Positions 1-8,497 of a stretch of DNA of 64,000 bases are shown here, piece after piece. The stretch spans positions 1 through 64,000 of the forward strand of contig NZ_PISD01000049.1 in the NCBI RefSeq assembly GCF_002835735.1, given 5' to 3'. The number at the start of each line of letters is the position of its first letter. Positions within the stretch are counted from its first letter, which is position 1. The translations under genes were made by a program, and so were the position numbers. The notes under the pieces were generated by a model that saw only the letters and a program-made list of their open reading frames with translations, searched no databases and was not told where the DNA came from. This DNA comes from Cytobacillus horneckiae (lineage in GTDB: Bacteria > Bacillota > Bacilli > Bacillales > Cytobacillaceae).

Positions 1-200
1 TTATCATCTTTATTCGGGCTTCGGGGTTCTTGATGGAAATACGGCTCTTTCTTATCATCTTTATTCGGGCTTCGGGTTTCTTGATGAGAATCCGGCTCTT
101 TCTTTTCGAAATTAACTTGGGTTTCGGTTTTATTGATGGGAATTCAGCGCTTTCTTATCTACTTTGACTGAAGCTTCATTACATAGTGATTGACATCCGC
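1..200. repeat. 51-bp tandem repeat array, cut by the window edge
   Basis: Two near-identical 51-bp units occupy 1-51 and 52-102. A more diverged 52-bp unit follows at 103-154 and a partial unit runs to about 180. Each unit has a TTATCATC-like start, a GGGCTTCGG core, a TTGATGG segment and a CTCTTTC end. No start codon or ribosome binding site suggests translation. The array may continue to the left of the window. No function is recognised. Confidence 0.75.
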
Positions 201-262
201 GTTGATTGCCCCTTACTCTTCCAACTGTTCCTTATTCCAAATGCATGAAGTTAAAAATGAAT

Positions 263-291
263 AGAGGGAGATAAACCTAATATCTCCCTCT
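263..291 (-). terminator. Terminator of the transglutaminase-like lipoprotein gene
   Basis: A 10-bp perfect stem (AGAGGGAGAT paired with ATCTCCCTCT) with a 9-nt loop lies just past the stop codon at 300. A short T-rich tract follows on the minus strand. Confidence 0.7.
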
Positions 292-299
292 TGCAAAAA

Positions 300-2009
300 T
301 TAATATGAAATTCCTGTGCGATAGTGTGTCTCTTCAAATGACTTCTTATCAGGGTCAAAATAGTCTTCATTATAAGCAGCGACAAATTTGTCATTCTCTA
401 CATAGCCCGACCCCCAAGTAGGGTCCATTGTCAGCCATTCACCATCCACCTTCGCTTCCACCCATGCATGGCGGCCGCCTAGAACTCCTCTAGTAAAGCC
501 TGATCCAGCATTACCTTCCACGAACCTGGCTTCGATTTCACTTGCTCTTAACAAAGCAATCGCTAAATAAGCATAATCCTGACAAACGCCAATCTTTGTC
601 TCTAAAGCTTTTAGTGCACTATCATCCCAATTAAAGTTATCTGTATTGAATTTATCTACATCATAAGCAATATTTTTTGCGACATATTCATAAACAGCTT
701 TTGTTTTATCCCGTTCAGCGTCTTTGCCTCCTGTTATTTCACCTGCTAGTTCTTTAATTTTTGGTGAATCTGACTCAACCCCTCGCGAAGGAAGAAGATC
801 CCGCTTATCTTCCCCCGTTGATTCCACCTCAAACTTTGCAACGCCGAAGAAACGGAATGTATCACTGTTTTCCTTTTTAATTTCAGGTACGCTGACGGTT
901 ACTTCATACGTACCTGGTCCAAATCGTAAATGAAAGGAATCATCAAATGTAAAGTCTTCAACTGGTATGACATCCAATGCTTCATCCTCACCCTTTTTTG
1001 TTGTGATATAAAGGTGAGAAGTTTCCGGTCCCCATTCCGCTTCTGGATCAATTGTACCGCTAATGCTGTACAGCCCGTCAGACTGATCACCGCTATAAGC
1101 AGGTTCAACAAGCGTTAAGCCACGTTCATTATACATATTGGAATATTCAATAGGCTCCATCCTTCGTGCCGAGCTATTATTAATCATGATTGTCGTCGCC
1201 GTTTGATAATAATTTTCTCGATCTTCATCAGGTACCATGACCTCAAGCTTATGAAGCCCTTCCCCATAGAACAGTGGAACATCGTAAGTAAACTGATTTC
1301 CATCTATAGCCAATACATGATTCCAATTATCCGAATCCTTTGAAACGCGAATCATAATCGTATCATCATCTTCTAATTGACCAGCCAAACCGGTTAATGA
1401 AAACGTCTCATCTGCCTCTACAAAACTTGAATCAAGATTAATGGACATTTCAGCATCCTGACCAAACGGGGTAAAAGTCATATCTCGTTTCTGTTCAGGG
1501 TTCACATTATGGACCGTAAATGACGCTGTATCATAATAATAATTATCCCGTTTCGTATCCGGAAGCTGCACTTTTACACGATACGTCCCCTCACCATTGA
1601 AAAAGTGAATCACCTGCTTAAACTTTCCATCTTCTATCGGTGCATAATACTCATAATCTCTCCCAGCCGGCCCCTCTTCATCCGAAGTTACCTTAATCCA
1701 TGCATAATCAGACTTTAATCCAGTGAATTTTTCAATGGCTCCTTCAACAGTCACACTGCCATTCACAGCAAACTCTTTATATTCCGGTGCACTGAAAGCC
1801 GCACCAATCTCTTCACTATAAGTCGTTAATGCTAAAGGCTCCATCACCAGTTGCTTATTTTTCTCTTTTACCAACTTCTCATACTTATCTTCTTCCGTCT
1901 GCTTTTCTGACTGTTTGCCGCCATCAGCAACACTGCTGTCACTGCAGCCGGCTAAAAAGAAAAAACCACATAATATCAAAATAGGAAACAATGAAACTCG
2001 TCTTAACAT
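300..2009 (-). CDS. Lipoprotein with C-terminal transglutaminase-like domain
   Basis: This 569-residue protein begins with a lipoprotein signal peptide whose lipobox LAGC places the lipidated cysteine at residue 22, so it is probably anchored outside the membrane. The middle contains three similar beta-rich repeats, each with an FSLTG/VEGA-like strand followed by G-EG-Y/H-V-V and YYxT-F patterns. The C-terminal 130 residues form a transglutaminase core with Cys476 (GVCQDYA), His514 (RHAW) and Asp529 (MDPTW) as the likely triad. Family members act as extracellular peptidases or cross-linkers; the substrate here is unknown. An ATG preceded by AGGAGG sets the start. It lies downstream of the type VII secretion toxin region on the same strand but has its own terminator, so a link to secretion is only positional. 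Confidence 0.85.
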   Translation of the reverse strand: MLRRVSLFPILILCGFFFLAGCSDSSVADGGKQSEKQTEEDKYEKLVKEKNKQLVMEPLALTTYSEEIGAAFSAPEYKEFAVNGSVTVEGAIEKFTGLKSDYAWIKVTSDEEGPAGRDYEYYAPIEDGKFKQVIHFFNGEGTYRVKVQLPDTKRDNYYYDTASFTVHNVNPEQKRDMTFTPFGQDAEMSINLDSSFVEADETFSLTGLAGQLEDDDTIMIRVSKDSDNWNHVLAIDGNQFTYDVPLFYGEGLHKLEVMVPDEDRENYYQTATTIMINNSSARRMEPIEYSNMYNERGLTLVEPAYSGDQSDGLYSISGTIDPEAEWGPETSHLYITTKKGEDEALDVIPVEDFTFDDSFHLRFGPGTYEVTVSVPEIKKENSDTFRFFGVAKFEVESTGEDKRDLLPSRGVESDSPKIKELAGEITGGKDAERDKTKAVYEYVAKNIAYDVDKFNTDNFNWDDSALKALETKIGVCQDYAYLAIALLRASEIEARFVEGNAGSGFTRGVLGGRHAWVEAKVDGEWLTMDPTWGSGYVENDKFVAAYNEDYFDPDKKSFEETHYRTGISY

Positions 2010-2226
2010 GCCGTCCTCCTTTATTTTTCAAAATCATTTATTGTCAGTCTCTTAGTTTTATCGCTTGACACAGAAAAGAAATTTCTAAGTCACATTCATA
2101 CTTACGATTAATTCCAATTTTAGTTCCTATGTCTAAATACCCGTTTTTTAAAAATAAATAACAATTAATTCCATGTGTTTATTTTGACATAATCATCTTC
2201 TCTTGCCTATAGGAGGGATTGCTTGC

Positions 2227-2340
2227 GTGAGTTTTATTTTAATTGTGTTAACAATCCTTTTGGTGCTTAAACTTTTAAATGGGACATTTATAAATAAAAA
2301 CCTTGAAAGGCAGATAGCCCATCACAATGAGGGCACCTAG
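2227..2340 (+). CDS. Putative 37-residue single-pass membrane peptide
   Basis: A GTG start about 10 nt after AGGAGG opens a 37-codon frame. The N-terminal 20 residues are strongly hydrophobic (MSFILIVLTILLVLKLLNG) and a short charged tail, NKNLERQIAHHNEG, follows. The pattern is that of a small membrane-anchored peptide. No family is recognised, and it is the only plus-strand candidate in this part of the locus. The good ribosome binding site and sensible topology are the only support. Confidence 0.4.
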   Translation: MSFILIVLTILLVLKLLNGTFINKNLERQIAHHNEGT

Positions 2341-2365
2341 GGAACATCATTCCAGCCGGCTTCGT

Positions 2366-2515
2366 TCTACTTAGCCGATTTCTCTGCCGGTGATGAAGTC
2401 TTTGCCGGAGATGGCTTCTACGCCTGCTTTGATATTAGAAACACAGGGGACGAAATCGAGTGGTTGAGAGCCAGCCCATAAAAGATTGGCTTGATTATAC
2501 ATTCTCTTGTTCAAT
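2366..2515 (-). pseudogene. LXG-toxin linker fragment A
   Basis: Positions 2366-2485 are about 95% identical to 7496-7610 inside the intact LXG toxin gene. They encode the same linker peptide (DFVPxVSNIKAGVEAISGKD, then FITGREIG) on the minus strand. A stop codon and lost reading frame show it is not expressed as a domain. Its upstream edge, 2486-2515, is shared with fragment C at 5345-5395 (GATTGGCTTGATTATACATT and beyond), so both fragments descend from one deleted parent copy. It marks a lost toxin cassette downstream of the orphan toxin tip. Confidence 0.75.
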
Positions 2516-2604
2516 GAAATGACTTACAACTCATTTCAACTTATATTATTCTTTCTCTTTACTAATCTTTTTGTAAATATTACTTAATATCTATGTCATT
2601 AAAA

Positions 2605-2640
2605 AAGCACCTTTTGTCATTAGTAGACAATCAAGTGCTT
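2605..2640 (-). terminator. Hairpin terminator, copy 1
   Basis: The arms AAGCAC and GTGCTT plus inner TTGTC and GACAA form a hairpin. The minus strand continues into a run of six T. A nearly identical hairpin lies at 5563-5598, so it belongs to the duplicated cassette end. Confidence 0.55.
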
Positions 2641-2775
2641 TAAGTTCATCTTTTTAGTAAAATAAAATCGTTATTCTAGTAGCAACAGTATGACACTTAT
2701 ATATATCGTGAATTAAGTATTACGCTAAAACTTACGAGTTTGTATTACTTTTTTTAACAGGCAATTTTCCAATCT

Positions 2776-3105
2776 TTATTCATCACTCAAAATCCTATCA
2801 TCTAACCTTTTTCTATATTTAGCAATTTGTTCATGTGAACTAATAAGGTTACTAACATAATCAATCTGAACCTCTCTATTATCTTGAAACAAATGTACAG
2901 TCGCCCCCTTACTTATTAAAGCATCCATTGTTTTCTTAAAACTTTTTAACTCATCTGTTTCAAAATAATCACATTCTAGTACCACATTATTATCTTCTAT
3001 ATTTCTTTTAATCTCTTGAATGCTTACTCCATTATTCTGCCTGATAATCGATACATACTTTAATTTGTTTGAATCATCATCAATCTTCAGTCTCATCTTT
3101 ACCAT
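2776..3105 (-). CDS. Hypothetical 109-residue protein downstream of orphan toxin cassette
   Basis: This is an intact frame with an AGGGAGG ribosome binding site in front of ATG. The protein is mixed alpha/beta and charged, with no signal peptide or membrane segment. I do not recognise a family. It lies on the minus strand about 0.76 kb downstream of the YezG-like immunity gene and just upstream of LXG linker fragment A. In that position a left-over immunity gene of a lost toxin tip is the natural guess, but nothing in the sequence proves it. Confidence 0.5.
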   Translation of the reverse strand: MVKMRLKIDDDSNKLKYVSIIRQNNGVSIQEIKRNIEDNNVVLECDYFETDELKSFKKTMDALISKGATVHLFQDNREVQIDYVSNLISSHEQIAKYRKRLDDRILSDE

Positions 3106-3865
3106 AAAATTTTTCCTCCCTAAAAGTCTTTAATTATTTTTATTGTTCGCAGCTGTGTTTCTTAGGTGGTATATAATATCTTGGAGTGTTGATAACTTCA
3201 TCAAATTATGTTTACAAGCTAATAAATACAATAAACAAAAGTGATAAAAGAATTAAAAACCGGAAGAAAATACATTTTCCAGTTTAGTTTATGATGTACT
3301 CATTGTTCACTCATCTTAAATAAAACATATTTTCTCGTTATACAATAGAACCCATGAATTCAGTGATAATTAATATATGTTCTTTTAGTTTCACCGTTTT
3401 TAGATTTTCAATTTTCTCTGTTCCACCTAATCCTAATAAAGTGGTTTACCCAATACACTCTTTATTGTTATGAGCTCTGTATTTACTAATCGCTACAGGA
3501 TAAGGCTGCCACAACAGCTACTTCTAGTACCAATTCCTCTCCAACTCTTTCTATTTTTTAAAACATCAATTTGTTTCTTTTATTAACGATTCTCCCCCTT
3601 AACTTTTCTGTTTCGTTCGAGAAATCAGCTGTTTTTCCCAAAGGAATATGTTGTTTCCTACCGGTTGATAAAAGCGATGATTTTCTCCTTTTAATCTCAT
3701 TTAAATCGAATTTAAGTTAATTTCTGTAGGATAACTCACTACGGTCCGCATAGAAAAAACACCTCTAAGTAGTCATTAGGTTAAAAATAACCGAATTTCA
3801 CTTAAAGGTGTTTTATTTGCCTCATGTTATGGGTTCATTCCCAAGGCAACCAAGTGCATTATTGT
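3106..3865. other. AT-rich gap between toxin-cassette genes
   Basis: No open frame with a credible ribosome binding site is visible on either strand here. The right end holds the terminator of the YezG-like gene. The rest is AT-rich and probably remains of earlier cassette deletion. Confidence 0.4.
3756..3814 (-). terminator. Terminator after the YezG-like gene
   Basis: AAAACACCT/AAGT arms at 3756-3770 pair with ACTT/AGGTGTTTT at 3800-3814, with an inner GGTT/AACC stem. The minus strand then reads a T run. It lies 50 nt past the stop codon of the immunity gene. Confidence 0.6.
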
Positions 3866-4342
3866 TTACTTTTCTTCAAATGCCTTCATTCTTTCTATTA
3901 AATCTAACTGTTCTTTGTTTTTGCTTATATATTTGTATTCAAAATACTTAATTCTAGCTGTTGGACCGAATTCACTTTCATGCCAATTTGTATAATCAAA
4001 ATGTACATTTAATTTCCCTGTATCATTTAAAGTTAATGTCACTGAAAACCAAGGTTCTTGGTCATTATCAATAAAAATTTTTTGGAGTTCGACAGTTAGT
4101 TGAAATAATTTATGTAACTCTTTATTATATGCCCTCTTATCTACACTATATACTTTTGGTATATAATGTGAAAAAATGTGTTTCTTCTCACCTTTGGGCA
4201 TAAAAAAGAAGAAAACTCCTCCTTCTCCCTCCTTAATTTCACCATTAAAACAGAAATTATCCCATTCAGTAGGTATCATATCATTAACCTGTTGTGCAAT
4301 TTCTTTATACAACTCGTTTAATTCTATTTCAAAACTCATCAA
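3866..4342 (-). CDS. YezG-like immunity protein (DUF600 family)
   Basis: The protein is 158 residues, cytosolic and acidic. It has the pattern of the YezG/DUF600 immunity family: an N-terminal helix ending in IPTEWDNF, a beta-strand pair holding FFFMPKGE, then PWFSVTLTL and VHFDYTNWHESEFGP. In B. subtilis YezG neutralises the nuclease tip of the LXG toxin YeeF. Here the gene follows the orphan non-specific nuclease tip with a 2-nt gap, exactly where its cognate immunity gene should be. The ATG Met2 (MSFEIELNEL) is an equally possible start. The frame is undamaged although the toxin is truncated, so it may still protect against sibling toxins. Confidence 0.85.
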   Translation of the reverse strand: MMSFEIELNELYKEIAQQVNDMIPTEWDNFCFNGEIKEGEGGVFFFFMPKGEKKHIFSHYIPKVYSVDKRAYNKELHKLFQLTVELQKIFIDNDQEPWFSVTLTLNDTGKLNVHFDYTNWHESEFGPTARIKYFEYKYISKNKEQLDLIERMKAFEEK

Positions 4343-4344
4343 TA

Positions 4345-5203
4345 TCAGCCTCCAGATTTATTAGCAATCTCACGAATTATTGGAAATTGGCCTTCAATTT
4401 CATATTCGACCAAAAAGGAATTAGGTCTCATTGTTTTATTAGAATAAATTGGTTCAATGCTAACAGAAACTTTCTTAGGCGGTACCTCTTTCAATGCATT
4501 GGCCCACTCAGTCTCCATTTCATACCAAACCCCACCCCTCCTATTAATTTGACTATTTTGTGGTACAAGATTATCAATATCAGGAGGACCATTAAATTGT
4601 GCTCCTATTAAATGTCCACCATCATCATCTGGTAATCTATCTTTATCTCCTACATTTGCTTGTGCATATTTATTTCTATTTGCCTTTTTTAATACAAGTT
4701 CAGAAGCCTCAACAGTCACAATACGCCCAAGTTCATCGGTAGTATATTTATAATTATCATTCGTGACATACTTTGCATTTGGAAGTAACTGCTTTTTCCC
4801 ATTTTTACCTTTTACAATATGTTTTCCAAATTCAGTTTCTTTAATTTCTTTAATAATATTATCTTTCCCAACACCCTTACCAACCCCATCCTTCACCTTC
4901 CCAGCCATACTCACAATCTGTTTCTTCCGCTGCTTCTCCAAGAGTTGTCGGCTGGATTGGCGTTCCGTTTGGTGTGGCGTAGGCGGGTTGCCAGGTTGGG
5001 ATTCGGATGTTGCTGATTTTTTCGCTTAGGTGGGCGGCTGTGTTTCTTAGGGTGTTGAAACCTTTGGTGACGGCTTTGAAGACGTCATCTATGACAGCTT
5101 TGATTTTGTCTGGGTTGATGAGGTTTTTTAGCTTGCTGAGGTGCTTGCCTCCCCATTTGACGACCTTGGTGGCTCCTTTGACGATCATTTCCTCAAAAAT
5201 CAA
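4345..5203 (-). pseudogene. Orphan LXG toxin tip: DNA/RNA non-specific endonuclease with broken linker
   Basis: Two overlapping minus-strand frames are pieces of one LXG toxin. Positions 5203-4930 encode the linker (KWGGKHLSKLKN ... TTLGEAA), about 95% identical at DNA level to 7450-7190 of the intact toxin gene. An 8-bp deletion (ACACCATC on the plus strand, absent near 4930) shifts the frame just before KQIVSMAGKVKDG. The remaining 198-residue frame, 4345-4941, carries a non-specific endonuclease domain with DDGGHLIG as the metal-binding catalytic motif, as in YeeF-type toxins. The whole N-terminal LXG secretion domain is missing. It can act only as a silent tip unless recombined onto an LXG gene. 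The YezG-like immunity gene follows. Confidence 0.85.
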
Positions 5204-5339
5204 GTATTAAAACATAATGCCTTTATGGTATAACCATCTTGAGCTTTCATACAGTCTATTTTTTGTTGTCCAAAGCTTTAATTTTTCTCAATAAAACACT
5301 TTTTTTGACAATCCAGTGCTGTGTAGTTATTTTTATGGT

Positions 5340-5395
5340 GTGATTGAGAGCCAGCATGAATGATTGGCTTGATTATACATTCTCTTGTTCAATCA
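5340..5395 (-). pseudogene. LXG-toxin linker fragment C
   Basis: A short stretch keeps GAGAGCCAGC followed by GATTGGCTTGATTATACATT and TCTCTTGTTCAAT. The same block stands at 2466-2515. Together with the linker of the orphan tip it is the 5' remnant of a deleted LXG gene. It shows that the cassette end was duplicated after the deletion. Confidence 0.6.
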
Positions 5396-5562
5396 TATCT
5401 TACACACTCATTTTATCTTACATATATCTTTTTCCTTATTAGACTTATTTGTAAATAGCACTTAATATATATCACTCATCTTTACTTAATAAAACATGCG
5501 ATACATTTTGGTTTATTTCTATCTTTCGTTAAAATTGTCCTTCTCTTTTCATGATACTAAAA

Positions 5563-5598
5563 AAGCACTTTTTGTCATTGATAGACAATTAAGTGCTT
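5563..5598 (-). terminator. Hairpin terminator, copy 2
   Basis: AAGCACTTTTTGTC pairs with GACAATTAAGTGCTT, and a T run follows on the minus strand. It is a close copy of the hairpin at 2605-2640. It lies downstream of the immunity gene at 5855-6685 and probably ends the toxin-immunity transcript. Confidence 0.6.
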
Positions 5599-5854
5599 TA
5601 AGTTTATCTTTTTAAGTAGCTTTGAATTTGGTTTGATTATGTTACCTTTTGTATTTTCTGTAAAGTATTCCATTAGAATTGCGAGTTCATCAGTTTCATT
5701 CTTACTTTATATTCATTGCCTCGAAAATGTCAACTCTCCTAAAATCGTACTTCATTTTATTTTCTGTTCTTATCATTTCACAAAATACTTCTTAATAAAA
5801 GTATTTTTAAACACTGATCCACTTCACATATCCTGTGTTTTTCATATGTTCTAG

Positions 5855-6685
5855 TTAAAGTTTGTATCCGTAAAAATATTTTTGTCCTCTTTCCCAGTTT
5901 TTACTTAAAAGTCCGTTAATATAGTCAATAAAACCTTTATAATTGCTTGCACTAACAACAGTATAGTAATTCGCAGGTACTCTTTCACCGGTCCAAATAG
6001 ATAATAATGATGGTATTAATTCCATTTTTAATGTCTCCTCATTATTTGCAGCAACCATAACCCGCTGAATCAATTTTTTAGCTATGTCTCCAGGAAAAGC
6101 TAAATTCTGTTGAAAATAATAACTTTCTGTATCCTTTTCCTGACAATACATAAAATAAAAATTACCAATTTCATCTATAGTTGCATTTTCGCCAATTCGC
6201 TCTTCAAAATTAATAAAAGAATCAATAGAATCTCTTATAATAGTTGCTGTATCACTAATTTCGTCCCAATCTTCAAGTAAGGCCAATAAATATGGAATTA
6301 CATCAAGAGAAAGTGATGTTGGGGCTGCTGATGCAAAAGTGTTTACTGTTTCTTCAGTTACCTCACTAAGAAAACGTAAATTATTTAAATCCCTTAAGTC
6401 ATCATGTGTTGCAACAGATAAAAATACTCTAATACATAAATTCAAAACCGATTCATCTCTAGTCTGATTCATTAATTGGATCAATAATGTTTTTTGGGTA
6501 AAATCCCCTATTTTAAATAATTCTATTAAATTAAATAAAACCTCCGTTTCTGTTACAGACTTTAAAATTTTTTCTTTTATTTCTGAATTAGCTAAAGTTG
6601 TTTTTTCTCCAAACCATATACTATTCATTAGATTACCAGTTTCACCCATAAATGCACCTACTTCCATTAAACTATCTTTTTCCAT
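5855..6685 (-). CDS. Putative immunity protein for the GHH-nuclease LXG toxin
   Basis: This is a 276-residue all-alpha, cytosolic, acidic protein. It starts inside the last codons of the toxin gene (14-nt overlap, ATG within the codons for the toxin's final residues ENGKR), so the two are translationally coupled. That overlap and the place directly after an LXG toxin make it the cognate immunity protein. The family resembles large helical immunity proteins of polymorphic toxins (Imm47-like is my best guess, not secure). No signal peptide or membrane segment is present, consistent with protection of the producing cell's cytoplasm. Confidence 0.75.
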   Translation of the reverse strand: MEKDSLMEVGAFMGETGNLMNSIWFGEKTTLANSEIKEKILKSVTETEVLFNLIELFKIGDFTQKTLLIQLMNQTRDESVLNLCIRVFLSVATHDDLRDLNNLRFLSEVTEETVNTFASAAPTSLSLDVIPYLLALLEDWDEISDTATIIRDSIDSFINFEERIGENATIDEIGNFYFMYCQEKDTESYYFQQNLAFPGDIAKKLIQRVMVAANNEETLKMELIPSLLSIWTGERVPANYYTVVSASNYKGFIDYINGLLSKNWERGQKYFYGYKL

Positions 6686-8390
6686 TTTCTCGTTGCCATT
6701 TCAAAACTTTATTTTGAAAAACAGTAACCTCAGTATGTTGAGGATTATTACCAAATACAATAATCCCCTTTTCATTCTCATGTATTTTTAATACCTTAGC
6801 ATTTTCTTTACCATAACCCATTTCATGATAAAAATCCAAATTTAAATCATTAATTTGTTCTCGACGAATAGTTGATTCTCCTGTATTTTTTATATTTGAA
6901 CTTACATTCTCCCCCCCAAAAGATAAACCTTGTACATGGTGACCTTTTTCAAGTTCTCCTCTTCTTACTAACGCTTGATAGTCTGCTCTTGCTTCCTTTA
7001 GTTCTTTACCCTTTACTAATGTAGATTCATCAGGGTTAGGATACCAATCAGGGTTAGTTTCGTGTAATTTTTTTGCATCATCATAATAAGGTCCATAAAC
7101 ATCCTTTCTTGAAGGAGAATTATTACCACTCCCCCTACCAACCCCATCCTTCACCTTCCCAGCCATACTCACAATCTGTTTCTTCACACCATCCGCTGCT
7201 TCTCCAAGAGTTGTCGGCTGGATTGGCGTTCCGTTTGGTGTGGCGTAGGCGGGTTGCCAGGTTGGGATTCGGATGTTGCTGATTTTTTCGCTTAGGTGGG
7301 CGGCTGTGTTTCTTAGGGTGTTGAAGCCTTTGGTGACAGCTTTGAGGGCGTCATCAATGACGGCTTTGATTTTGTCTGGGTTGAAGACGTTTTTTAGCTT
7401 GCTGAGGTGCTTGCCTCCCCATTTGACGACTTTGGTGGCGCCTTTGACGATGGGACCTCCAAAGATGGCGGCGACGAGTGCGCCTCGTTCCAGGTAGCCG
7501 ATTTCTCTGCCGGTGATGAAGTCTTTGCCGGAGATGGCTTCTACGCCTGCTTTGATATTAGAAACACCGGGAACGAAATCGAGTGTGTTTGAGAGCCAGC
7601 CCATGGAGGATTGGCTTTCTTTGACGTCCTTTACTTCTGTTCCGGCTATTCTGAAGGTCTCTGCCTTCATTAGCATTTCGTTTGTGCCCAAATGAACGGA
7701 TGCGGGGCCATATGCTAAAAACTGGCTGAAGTTTGGAATGGTTAGGCCGCTTAGTTCCATAGCCAATTGGGTTGGCTTGTATTGAGAGATGCTGAGTTTG
7801 CCTGTTTGGAAGAGGCTTTTGATTTCAGTCACTGTCCGATTTAATGTTCGAAGGTCCTGGTCGACTTTTTCCAGCTTGGATGATTGGCTGCGGTCGAATT
7901 GATGCAGCTTTTGCAGTGTTTGATCGGCATGGCTGCCTGCCCGGTTTGCTTGTTGGATGAAGTCACCTTCATTCAATCTCGGAAGCGATACAATATCACT
8001 GACAGACTGGATGGTGGCATTGCCTTCACCTGTCAGATCCCTTGTGATTGTTTCTGCTTTGCTTAAGCCTTGTTCCACATCGTTTTCGATAAAGCTTTGG
8101 CGAATGAAGCCTTGCCCTGACGGTTCTAATGAGCGAAGGGCATTTCTCATTTCAAGCAATATTGCTTCATATTGATCTATCGTGTCTTTCATATACGTGA
8201 GGAATGGCAGGTGGGATTCTTGATAGAAGGAACGGATGGATTTTCCACCTTCTCCCTTTAGCTCTCCCTCAAGCGAAATAAAAGATTGAAGATTTTGTTC
8301 TATTTGTTCCAACTGCTTTTTTAATTGCAATAGAACTGTTATTGTTTCCTGAATGCCTGCATGTAATTGTTCTGCGTCTAGTACCTTCAT
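6672..8390 (-). CDS. LXG-domain T7SS toxin with GHH-type HNH/Endo VII nuclease tip
   Basis: The protein is 572 residues. Residues 1 to about 230 form the helical LXG secretion domain (MKVLDAEQL start, LKGEGGKSIRSFYQE, SLEPSGQGFIRQSF). A glycine/alanine-rich pretoxin linker with FITGREIGYLERGALVAAIF follows at about 270-400. The C-terminal tip has GHH at residues 483-485 followed by FGGENVSSNI, as in the GHH class of HNH/Endo VII toxin nucleases. It would be exported by the adjacent T7SS and degrade nucleic acid in neighbours. The ATG has GGGGTG 7 nt upstream. It lies 108 nt after yueC, past a strong terminator, so it needs its own promoter. The overlapping gene at 5855 is the candidate antidote. 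Confidence 0.88.
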   Translation of the reverse strand: MKVLDAEQLHAGIQETITVLLQLKKQLEQIEQNLQSFISLEGELKGEGGKSIRSFYQESHLPFLTYMKDTIDQYEAILLEMRNALRSLEPSGQGFIRQSFIENDVEQGLSKAETITRDLTGEGNATIQSVSDIVSLPRLNEGDFIQQANRAGSHADQTLQKLHQFDRSQSSKLEKVDQDLRTLNRTVTEIKSLFQTGKLSISQYKPTQLAMELSGLTIPNFSQFLAYGPASVHLGTNEMLMKAETFRIAGTEVKDVKESQSSMGWLSNTLDFVPGVSNIKAGVEAISGKDFITGREIGYLERGALVAAIFGGPIVKGATKVVKWGGKHLSKLKNVFNPDKIKAVIDDALKAVTKGFNTLRNTAAHLSEKISNIRIPTWQPAYATPNGTPIQPTTLGEAADGVKKQIVSMAGKVKDGVGRGSGNNSPSRKDVYGPYYDDAKKLHETNPDWYPNPDESTLVKGKELKEARADYQALVRRGELEKGHHVQGLSFGGENVSSNIKNTGESTIRREQINDLNLDFYHEMGYGKENAKVLKIHENEKGIIVFGNNPQHTEVTVFQNKVLKWQRENGKR

Positions 8391-8464
8391 TATATTTCAC
8401 CCCGCAGATTTTTTTCAAACGGTATGACTTCCTGTTAAACAGAAAATTCTTAAAATAAAAATTT

Positions 8465-8496
8465 GCAATCATTCTCCATTGAAGGAGAATGATTGC
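8465..8496 (-). terminator. Strong terminator after yueC
   Basis: A perfect 13-bp stem (GCAATCATTCTCC / GGAGAATGATTGC) with a 6-nt loop is followed on the minus strand by AAATTTTTATTTT. It separates the secretion-machine operon from the LXG toxin gene. Confidence 0.85.
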
Positions 8497-8497
8497 T

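Noticed and set aside
1-154. CRISPR array
   Set aside because: The units are contiguous repeats without spacers, and no cas genes are in the window.
5633-5854. 73-codon plus-strand frame opposite the toxin immunity region
   Set aside because: No ribosome binding site, composition of AT-rich noncoding DNA, ends exactly at a coding gene on the other strand.
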